In this document: in pieces, positions 8,242 through 14,750 of the stretch
Position numbering within the stretch: position 1 is the first letter of the stretch
Layout: each line of letters starts with the position of its first letter
From: Gelidibacter sp.
Lineage (GTDB): Bacteria; Bacteroidota; Bacteroidia; Flavobacteriales; Flavobacteriaceae
Direction: 5' to 3'
NCBI GenBank assembly: GCA_010906935.1
Contig: JAAFHC010000012.1
Coordinates: 1-33,636, forward strand
DNA length: 33,636 nt
Notes under the pieces: generated by a model
Told to the model about the DNA's origin: nothing
Databases searched by the model: none
What the model saw: the letters and a program-made list of their open reading frames with translations, nothing else
Program-made: the position numbers and the translations under genes

Positions 8242-9393
8242 ATGAACACACCACTCTTAAATAAAAATAAAATGACAATGAAGCACGCTCTAATTTTTGT
8301 GTTTTTGATCGCATTTCTATTTAATTATCAGACAGTTTTTGCTCAAAAAAAAGAATTTACTGTTGTTTTAGACGCCGGTCATGGAGGTAAAGATCCAGGC
8401 AAGGTTGGCTATAATCATGCCAAGGAAAAAGATATTGCATTGAAAATTGTTTTGCAGGTGGGAGAAATATTGCAAAATGAAAAAAACATCAGGGTTGTTT
8501 ATACCAGAAAAACAGATGTTTTTGTCGATTTATGGGAGCGTGGAAGAATTGCCAATAAAGCAGATGCAGATTTATTTGTTTCCATCCACTGTAATGCACA
8601 TAATTCGCAAGCTGCCGGAGCCGAAACTTGGGTATTGGGAACCCATGTAAATCGCCAGAATTTTGAAGTGGCGAAGGCAGAAAACTCCGTTATTTTGATG
8701 GAAGACAATTATGAAATGAAATATAAGGGTTTTGATCCAAATTCTCCTGATTCCGTAATTGGTTTAACTTTGATGCAAGAAGAATATTTAGATAAAAGTA
8801 TACAATTGGCGAGTATTATTCAGGACGGATTTACAAACAATTTAAACAGAATTGATCGCGGGGTTAAACAGGCGGGTTTTGTTGTTTTACATCAAACCTA
8901 TATGCCAAGCGTTTTAATTGAAACTGGTTTTTTAACAAATGCAGAGGAAGGCACCTATTTAAATTCCGATATTGGGCAGGATATATTTTCTAAATCGATT
9001 GCATCCGATATTTTAAAATACATTCAGCAACTCAGTTTAAATACTGTACAAAGCACCAATGTTGCTAAAAATGAAAATATCCCAGCATCAAAAACAAATA
9101 CGCCCATCTCTAAAAATACAAGTAATAATTTTTCCAAAATTGAATTTAGGGTGCAAATTGCATCTGGAGCCAATAAAATAGAAACAAAACCCTATAATTT
9201 TAAAGGACTTACCAATGTTGAGCGCGTTCGTGTTGATGGTAGCTATAAATATTACCTAGGCAGCACATCAGATTATGCAGAAATACAAAAAATACACGAA
9301 TTGGCGAAATCTAAAGGATATACTTCGGCTTTTATTGTGGCATTTGAAAATGGAAAAAAAATACCGGTGGAGGATGTTTTTAAAAAATCATGA
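8242..9393 (+). CDS. N-acetylmuramoyl-L-alanine amidase (AmiC type) with C-terminal SPOR-like domain
   Basis: This secreted peptidoglycan amidase cleaves the bond between MurNAc and the stem peptide, usually for daughter-cell separation. A signal peptide ends near VFAQ (residues ~15-35). The Amidase_3 catalytic domain (~38-255) shows DAGHGGKDPG with zinc-ligand H47, E62 in AKEKDIAL, H116 in SIHCNAH, and the C-terminal SVLIETGFLTN with the catalytic Glu. The last ~80 residues (EFRVQIASGANKIE onward) look like a SPOR-type module, which binds denuded septal glycan. I prefer the ATG at 8242 over the TTG just before it. ATGs at 8272 and 8278 would give a shorter signal peptide and cannot be excluded. 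It is followed 58 bp later by the MCE-domain gene. Confidence 0.92.
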   Translation: MNTPLLNKNKMTMKHALIFVFLIAFLFNYQTVFAQKKEFTVVLDAGHGGKDPGKVGYNHAKEKDIALKIVLQVGEILQNEKNIRVVYTRKTDVFVDLWERGRIANKADADLFVSIHCNAHNSQAAGAETWVLGTHVNRQNFEVAKAENSVILMEDNYEMKYKGFDPNSPDSVIGLTLMQEEYLDKSIQLASIIQDGFTNNLNRIDRGVKQAGFVVLHQTYMPSVLIETGFLTNAEEGTYLNSDIGQDIFSKSIASDILKYIQQLSLNTVQSTNVAKNENIPASKTNTPISKNTSNNFSKIEFRVQIASGANKIETKPYNFKGLTNVERVRVDGSYKYYLGSTSDYAEIQKIHELAKSKGYTSAFIVAFENGKKIPVEDVFKKS

Positions 9394-9451
9394 TATGTTT
9401 TTTTACTCCCAAAAATAAGTAGTATTTTGCGCCAATAAAATTGAATTGATT

Positions 9452-10423
9452 TTGAAAATTAGCAGAGAGTTAAAAACAGGTATTGTATCCGTAGCAGTAA
9501 TTGCTTTATTTATATGGGGTTACAATTATTTAAAAGGTCAAAATTTATTTGACGCACCATCAAAAACCTATTTTACGGAATATAGCAATGTGGAAGGTTT
9601 AAGCACTGCGAGTGTTGTTACCTTAAGCGGTGTTGAAGTTGGGAAAGTTATTGCGGTAACGTTTAACAAAGATCCTAACAAACGTGGCTGGTTGATTGTG
9701 GAATTTAGTGTGGAAACCGATTTAGAATTTTCAAAAAATAGCATTGCCAAGATTTACAGCGCCAGTTTAATGGGCGGAAAATCCTTGGCGCTTGTGCCTT
9801 CCTATGAAGGCGAAATTGCGAAGCCCGGCGATTATTTACCAGGTGAAATAGAAGCGGATGTGATTTCTTCAGTATCTGAAAACTTAAAACCACTTTTCGA
9901 AAAAGTTGAAAATGCGATGGTGAGCGCAGATTCAGTATTGGTAGGTATCAATGATATTATGGATGCCAAAACCAGAGAAAATCTAAAATCGAGTATCGCA
10001 GAGTTAAACGCCACAATTTCAAACTTCAATGCCATTTCAAAATCTGTGAATGAAATGGTGGCCACTAATAAAGTTAAATTAGGCAATACGTTAACCAATG
10101 CAGAGTTAATGAGCAGTAATTTTGCAAAACTTTCAGATTCTTTGGCAAATTCAAATCTTAGTACAACCATTAAAAATTTAGAAACCACCGTGAATAGTTT
10201 AAACGGTATTTTAGCAAATGCTGAATCGGGCAAAGGAACTTTGGGTAAATTATTGAAAGATGAAGAGATGTACAATAACCTTACAAGTGCTTCAAAAGAA
10301 TTGGATGAGTTATTGCGCGAAATGAAATTAAATCCGAAACGTTTTGTTCACTTTTCTTTATTCGGAAAAAAAGATAAAGGTTATGTAGCTGAACCTGAAC
10401 CTGAGGTTGAGGTAGAAAAATAA
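9452..10423 (+). CDS. MCE domain (MlaD-like) lipid-transport protein
   Basis: This 323-aa protein has one N-terminal membrane anchor (~8-26, GIVSVAVIALFIWGYNYL) and a single MCE domain (~35-115). The MCE domain contains YSNVEGLSTASVVTLSGVEVGKV and SASLMGGKSLALVP. An extended, Ser/Asn/Leu-rich helical region (~140-285) follows, suited to a coiled coil, then an acidic tail with EPEPEVEVEK. MCE proteins form hexameric rings in the periplasm that carry phospholipids between membranes with an ABC transporter. No permease or ATPase gene of the system is adjacent. The start is a TTG: 9452 gives MKISRELKTG, which fits the family N-terminus better than the TTG at 9446. A distinct MCE signature makes the family call firm. 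Confidence 0.87.
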   Translation: MKISRELKTGIVSVAVIALFIWGYNYLKGQNLFDAPSKTYFTEYSNVEGLSTASVVTLSGVEVGKVIAVTFNKDPNKRGWLIVEFSVETDLEFSKNSIAKIYSASLMGGKSLALVPSYEGEIAKPGDYLPGEIEADVISSVSENLKPLFEKVENAMVSADSVLVGINDIMDAKTRENLKSSIAELNATISNFNAISKSVNEMVATNKVKLGNTLTNAELMSSNFAKLSDSLANSNLSTTIKNLETTVNSLNGILANAESGKGTLGKLLKDEEMYNNLTSASKELDELLREMKLNPKRFVHFSLFGKKDKGYVAEPEPEVEVEK

Positions 10424-10483
10424 AAAGCAGTGAGCCAGCGACACAAAATTTAAACAATTGAAAATAGCAAAAAACCAAAATGT

Positions 10484-11782
10484 ATGAATTATATAGATAA
10501 CATTGCATTTGCAATTCTTTTAATTATTGGAATTGGGTTTTTTGTAAAAAACAGCAAAAAAATTGTCAGAAATATAAAGCTTGGCAAAAGCATTGATAGA
10601 TCCGATTTACCAAAAGAACGTTTTCAAAATATGCTGAAAATTGCTTTTGGGCAATCTAAAATGGTAAAACGTCCAATTGCCGGCATATTGCACATCATCG
10701 TTTACGCAGGTTTTATCATTATCAACATTGAAGTGTTGGAAATAATCATCGACGGACTTTTTGGAACGCATCGTGTTTTTTCTGTTTTAGGAGGTTTTTA
10801 TAGCTTTTTGATCGGATCTTTCGAAATATTGGCATTCCTTGTTTTGGCATCAGTAATCATATTTTGGATTCGCAGAATGGTTTTGCAAATTCCCCGTTTC
10901 TGGAACAAAGAAATGAAAGGCTGGCCAAAAAATGACGCTTTGAATATTTTATATTTCGAAATGGTTTTAATGTCGTTATTCCTGATAATGAATGCTACCG
11001 ACAATCATTTTCAAAATCTAAATCTTGGGAATCCAATAAGTCAATACATTGCGATTTTATTTCATGATTCCAGTTTTATTGTTGTAAATATAATTGAAAG
11101 AACAGCTTGGTGGTTGCACATTATTGGTATTTTTATATTCTTAAATTACTTGTACTATTCAAAACACCTGCACATATTATTGGCTTTTCCAAACACTTAC
11201 TTTGCAAATTTAAAACCGAATGGACAGTTTACCAATTTAGAAGCGGTGACCAATGAGGTTAAATTAATGATGGATCCAAGTGCCGATCCTTATGCAGCGC
11301 CTGCTGATAATGCCGCGCCACCCGAAAAATTTGGCGCCAGCGATGTGGCCGATTTAAATTGGGTGCAATTAATGAATGCTTATACTTGTACTGAATGCGG
11401 AAGATGCACTGCTGCTTGTCCGGCAAGTATCACAGGAAAAGAATTATCGCCTCGTGCCATTATGATGAAAACCAGAGATAGGTTGGAAGAGGTTGGCGCA
11501 AACATTGATAAAAACGGCAAATTTATTGATGATGGCAAACAATTGTTAAACGATTATATCACATCTGAAGAAATTTGGGCATGCACAAGCTGCAATGCGT
11601 GTGTGGAGGAATGTCCCGTAAATATTGATCCGCTTTCAATTATTATCGATTTACGTCGTTATTTGGTGATGGAACAATCAGCTGCACCGCAAGAATTGAA
11701 CAGTATGATGACAAATATTGAAAACAACGGCGCACCTTGGCAATACAACCAAATGGACCGACTTAATTGGAAAGACGAATAA
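10484..11782 (+). CDS. Membrane (Fe-S) oxidoreductase subunit, heterodisulfide-reductase/NarI-like fusion
   Basis: This 432-aa protein joins a membrane domain to a ferredoxin-like domain. About five hydrophobic helices lie within residues 5-235, resembling the cytochrome b domain of respiratory nitrate reductase gamma/DsrM. Candidate heme ligands are H70, H212, H228 and H230. The soluble half carries two [4Fe-4S] motifs: CTECGRCTAACP (C302, 305, 308, 312) and CTSCNACVEECP (C367, 370, 373, 377). Paired with the CCG-domain protein encoded at 12291, it should form a quinone-linked complex that moves electrons between a soluble donor and menaquinone; the substrate is unknown. Flavobacteria commonly carry these two genes together. 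Here a small HAD gene lies between them, with short gaps (32 and 29 bp), so one operon is likely. Confidence 0.85.
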   Translation: MNYIDNIAFAILLIIGIGFFVKNSKKIVRNIKLGKSIDRSDLPKERFQNMLKIAFGQSKMVKRPIAGILHIIVYAGFIIINIEVLEIIIDGLFGTHRVFSVLGGFYSFLIGSFEILAFLVLASVIIFWIRRMVLQIPRFWNKEMKGWPKNDALNILYFEMVLMSLFLIMNATDNHFQNLNLGNPISQYIAILFHDSSFIVVNIIERTAWWLHIIGIFIFLNYLYYSKHLHILLAFPNTYFANLKPNGQFTNLEAVTNEVKLMMDPSADPYAAPADNAAPPEKFGASDVADLNWVQLMNAYTCTECGRCTAACPASITGKELSPRAIMMKTRDRLEEVGANIDKNGKFIDDGKQLLNDYITSEEIWACTSCNACVEECPVNIDPLSIIIDLRRYLVMEQSAAPQELNSMMTNIENNGAPWQYNQMDRLNWKDE

Positions 11783-11814
11783 ATTACTAACTAAAAATAT
11801 AAAAATCTTTTACC

Positions 11815-12261
11815 ATGAAAAATGAAGATGTGGAAAAATTATTACACGAAAAAGTAGCAGCTGGATTACATATAAGTCCGGTATTGCCAAAAGGCGTTAA
11901 AAATTATTTGATTGATATTGACGGTACTGTTGGAGAAGATATTCCTAATGAAGAACCTGAACGTATGGTAACCGCTCAAGCTTATCCAGATGCCATTAAA
12001 ACGTTGAATAAATGGTACGATGAAGGACATATTATTTTCTTCTTTACCTCTAGAACAGAAGCGCATCGTGAAATCACAGAAACTTGGCTTAAAAAGCACG
12101 GATTCAAATATCACGGAATGGTCATGGGAAAACCAAGAGGCGGTAATTATCACTGGATAGACAATCATTTGGTAAAAGCAACCCGTTACCGCGGTAAATT
12201 TACCGATTTAATCAATAAAGAAGTTACTATTGAAGTGTTTGACGATGGTCAACACGAATAA
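11815..12261 (+). CDS. Small HAD-superfamily phosphatase
   Basis: This 148-aa protein shows the HAD phosphatase core: motif I DIDGT (nucleophile Asp within LIDIDGTVGED, ~34-44), motif II FTSRT (~79-83), a likely motif III Lys in the following helix, and a motif IV-like NYHWIDN (~117-123). The lack of a large cap insert suggests a phosphatase acting on a large or accessible substrate. Database relatives in this phylum are sometimes labelled phosphoheptose isomerase; nothing in this sequence supports that name. It lies inside the Fe-S oxidoreductase operon, between its two subunits, so a role tied to that complex is possible but only inferred. Confidence 0.72.
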   Translation: MKNEDVEKLLHEKVAAGLHISPVLPKGVKNYLIDIDGTVGEDIPNEEPERMVTAQAYPDAIKTLNKWYDEGHIIFFFTSRTEAHREITETWLKKHGFKYHGMVMGKPRGGNYHWIDNHLVKATRYRGKFTDLINKEVTIEVFDDGQHE

Positions 12262-12290
12262 TAGCATAAATATTTAAAAATAACAGACTT

Positions 12291-13067
12291 ATGAATGTAC
12301 CTACAATGGCTGAAATGACCGCGCAAGGTATTCAACCAGATGTTTTATTTTGGGTTGGATGTGCCGGAAGTTTTGACGACAGAGCAAAAAAAATCACAAA
12401 AGCTTTTGTAAAAATTTTAAACAAGGCAAATGTAAATTTTGCTGTTTTGGGTACCGAAGAAAGCTGTACGGGTGATCCGGCTAAAAGAGCTGGAAATGAA
12501 TTTTTGTTTCAGATGCAGGCAATGACCAATATTGAGGTTTTGAATGCCTATGAAGTCAAAAAAATAGTAACTGCTTGTCCGCATTGCTTCAACACCTTAA
12601 AAAATGAATATCCTGAACTTGGCGGGAAATATGAAGTATTGCATCATACTGAATTTTTGAAATCTTTGTTTGATGAAGGAAAAATCACTATTGAAGGTGG
12701 AAAATTTAAAGGCAAACGCATTACTTTTCACGATCCATGTTATTTGGGAAGGGCAAACGATATTTACGAAGCACCACGTTTGTTGATTGAGAAATTAGAA
12801 GCCGAATTGGTTGAAATGAAACGTTGCAAAACCAACGGACTTTGTTGTGGTGCAGGTGGTGCGCAAATGTTTAAAGATGCTGAAAAAGGAGATAAAGAGA
12901 TCAACGTTGAACGCACAGAAGAAGCGTTAGATACAAAACCAAATATTATTGCCACAGGTTGCCCGTTTTGCAATACAATGATCACCGACGGCATAAAAGC
13001 AAAAAACCAAGAACATGTTGAGGTATTGGATATTGCTGAATTAATTGCCAACGCCGAAGATTTATAA
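12291..13067 (+). CDS. (Fe-S)-binding protein with two CCG domains (HdrB/LutA/GlpC-like)
   Basis: This 258-aa protein contains two cysteine-rich CCG modules. The first runs from VGCAGSFD (~22-29) through ESCTGDPA to TACPHCFNTL (~93-102). The second has HDPCYLGR, CCGAGGAQM (~185-193) and ATGCPFCNTM (~223-232). In heterodisulfide reductase subunit B and in LutA/GlpC such modules bind a non-cubane or regular iron-sulfur centre that handles thiol or 2-hydroxyacid chemistry. It is the soluble partner of the membrane Fe-S protein encoded at 10484. Together they most likely pass electrons into the menaquinone pool, consistent with menA directly after (35-bp gap). The substrate is not predictable. 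Confidence 0.86.
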   Translation: MNVPTMAEMTAQGIQPDVLFWVGCAGSFDDRAKKITKAFVKILNKANVNFAVLGTEESCTGDPAKRAGNEFLFQMQAMTNIEVLNAYEVKKIVTACPHCFNTLKNEYPELGGKYEVLHHTEFLKSLFDEGKITIEGGKFKGKRITFHDPCYLGRANDIYEAPRLLIEKLEAELVEMKRCKTNGLCCGAGGAQMFKDAEKGDKEINVERTEEALDTKPNIIATGCPFCNTMITDGIKAKNQEHVEVLDIAELIANAEDL

Positions 13068-13102
13068 ATTTTCTGACAAATAGCTGTTGAAAAAATCGCA
13101 CC

Positions 13103-14005
13103 ATGTTTAAAGTCTATTTGAAAGCTGCTCGCTTAAGAACGCTGCCATTGTCCGTTTCAGGGATTATTGTGGGCAGTTTTTTGGCTGCGTCTCATGGCTA
13201 TTTTAACTGGTTAATTTGTGCGCTGGCTTTGCTAACCACAGTTGGTTTTCAAATTATTTCAAACTTCGCCAACGATTATGGAGATGGCGTAAAAGGAACA
13301 GACAATGACGATAGAATTGGCCCAAAACGCGCCATACAGAGCGGCGAAATTTCACCTGAACAATTGTTAAAGACCATTAAAATAACAAGCGCTGTTACCT
13401 TTATTATCGCCATTTTTCTTATTTATACCGCTTTTGGTAAAGATGATTTTGTAAACTTATTGGTGTTTTTTGTGCTTGGAATTGCAAGTATTGCCGCCGC
13501 AGTAAAATATACCGTGGGAAAAAAAGCTTATGGTTATAGCGGGTTCGGAGATTTTTTTGTATTCCTGTTTTTTGGATTGCTTAGCGTTTGCGGCAGTTAT
13601 TACTTATTTGCAAAACAATTAGACTTTACCATTTTTTTACCCGCATTTTCAATTGGTTTTTTAAGCATTGGCGTATTAAATTTAAACAATATGCGCGATA
13701 GTGTATCCGATGCAAAATCGGGTAAAAATACCATAGTGGTAAAAATAGGGGTTGAGTTCGCCAAATATTATCATTATTATTTGTTGATTGCTTCTTTTTT
13801 GTTTGCTTCATTGTATTCATTTATTTTTTTCAAATCTTGGCACCAACTATTATTTTTGCTGGCGTATATTCCAATTGGTAAACATTTGTTGGTGGTGTAC
13901 CGCAATAAAAGACCCGTGCTTTTAGACCCAGAATTGAAAAAATTGGCACTTAGTACTTTTTTGTTTTCAATATTATTTGGTTTGGGTACATTTTTAGCTT
14001 CATAA
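13103..14005 (+). CDS. menA: 1,4-dihydroxy-2-naphthoate polyprenyltransferase
   Basis: This 300-aa UbiA-superfamily membrane protein attaches the isoprenoid tail to 1,4-dihydroxy-2-naphthoate, giving demethylmenaquinone. The prenyl-diphosphate binding motif NFANDYGDGVKGTDNDD (~54-70) has the MenA-type NxxxDYxxGxxGxD form. A second Asp-rich motif is NLNNMRDSVSDAKSGK (~193-208). Seven to nine hydrophobic helices cover the chain. AARLRTLPLSVSGI near the N-terminus is characteristic of MenA. It follows the Fe-S oxidoreductase operon by 35 bp and is separated by over 4 kb from menC and menE, so the menaquinone genes here are split in two groups. Confidence 0.94.
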   Translation: MFKVYLKAARLRTLPLSVSGIIVGSFLAASHGYFNWLICALALLTTVGFQIISNFANDYGDGVKGTDNDDRIGPKRAIQSGEISPEQLLKTIKITSAVTFIIAIFLIYTAFGKDDFVNLLVFFVLGIASIAAAVKYTVGKKAYGYSGFGDFFVFLFFGLLSVCGSYYLFAKQLDFTIFLPAFSIGFLSIGVLNLNNMRDSVSDAKSGKNTIVVKIGVEFAKYYHYYLLIASFLFASLYSFIFFKSWHQLLFLLAYIPIGKHLLVVYRNKRPVLLDPELKKLALSTFLFSILFGLGTFLAS

Positions 14006-14020
14006 TGTGACTTTTGTCGC

Positions 14021-14050
14021 TTTGTAAATGAAAAATAAAAGATATATTTG
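14021..14050 (+). promoter_or_regulatory. Strong Bacteroidota promoter (-33 TTTG / -7 TAnnTTTG) for the metal locus
   Basis: TTTG at 14021-14024 and TATATTTG at 14043-14050 are separated by 18 nt, matching the -33/-7 consensus and spacing of the phylum's primary sigma factor. It ends 19 nt before the ATG of the small Cys/His protein, implying a leader of roughly 15 nt. This is the clearest promoter in the window and marks the start of the copper-type locus, independent of menA. Confidence 0.7.
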
Positions 14051-14069
14051 TCCTGTATATAAATTATAA

Positions 14070-14453
14070 ATGAAAAATCAATTTTTCGGCATATTTTTTT
14101 ATCTGCTTTATTTGTTGGCTATGGTTCGTCCATTGGTTCCAATCATGGAGTATTATGCCAATTATGATTATATTGCCACTGTACTTTGTGAAAACAAGGA
14201 CAAACCTTATTTAGAATGCAATGGAAAGTGTTATTTGGAGAAGCAAATTAAAAAAGCAAATCATTCCGATCACGACCATAAATCTACCATTCCCCAAATT
14301 GATTTTGAGAAATATCCTGTTTCACCTTTAGATCAATTTTCCTATAATATTAAAAATTTCGAAGAAGTTTATACCCATAGATTTTTTGTTAATAAATACA
14401 CTTCACAAGATTTCTATCAGTCTTTATTGAAACCGCCTCAATTCGTTTCCTAA
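14070..14453 (+). CDS. Small membrane-anchored Cys/His protein, probably metal-related
   Basis: I cannot name this 127-aa protein. An N-terminal hydrophobic helix (residues 4-26) would anchor it in the inner membrane or act as an uncleaved signal. Three cysteines follow within 15 residues (C40, C50, C54 in VLCEN, LECNGKC), then a basic helix and a His/Asp cluster HSDHDH (65-70). This is a plausible metal site in the periplasm. The C-terminal half is aromatic-rich with no recognisable domain. The gene has its own strong promoter and lies directly before an OprC-like TonB-dependent receptor, so a copper-related role (sensing, chaperoning or reduction) is an inference from context. There is no lipobox and no thioredoxin CxxC. 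Confidence 0.75.
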   Translation: MKNQFFGIFFYLLYLLAMVRPLVPIMEYYANYDYIATVLCENKDKPYLECNGKCYLEKQIKKANHSDHDHKSTIPQIDFEKYPVSPLDQFSYNIKNFEEVYTHRFFVNKYTSQDFYQSLLKPPQFVS

Positions 14454-14636
14454 TTTTTTCAGTTACGCTTTTTATTTAATTTATCTCTTGGAATTATTGT
14501 CAAGTAAATCGACGATGAATACGTTTTGGTTTGAAACATTAAGTTTTGGAACAATAATGGTTTTTGGCGAATTCGACTATGTTTAAATTATTTAAGATCA
14601 AGTAATTAGTAAATTTTTGAAAAGCTAAAAATTTTC

Positions 14637-14664
14637 ATCATTTATCATTTTTTTGATGAATGAT
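14637..14664 (+). repeat. Inverted repeat in the leader of the TonB receptor gene
   Basis: ATCATTTATCA (14637-14647) and TGATGAATGAT (14654-14664) can pair over 11 bp with one G-U, around a T6 loop. It sits in the 297-bp gap (14454-14750) between the small Cys/His gene and the receptor gene. The rest of this gap is AT-rich and I see no ORF or exact TAnnTTTG box there. The hairpin may be an RNA control element or an operator; this is unproven. Confidence 0.4.
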
Positions 14665-14750
14665 TGTTTGAGAAAATTCCGAACATATCATAAATATGGA
14701 TTCGGAAAATCACTGGGTTGAACAAAAAAATATCAAAACGAAATTATCAA

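Noticed and set aside
9832-10275. 147-codon reverse ORF opposite the MCE gene
   Set aside because: Antisense to a clear MCE gene, Ser/Phe-rich translation typical of a shadow frame, no start signal.
11815-12261. Annotation as phosphoheptose isomerase
   Set aside because: No SIS domain; DIDGT and FTSRT motifs show a HAD phosphatase.
14718-14750. TTG start adding 11 residues to the TonB receptor
   Set aside because: The ATG at 14751 begins a clean signal peptide, and the extension is highly polar.
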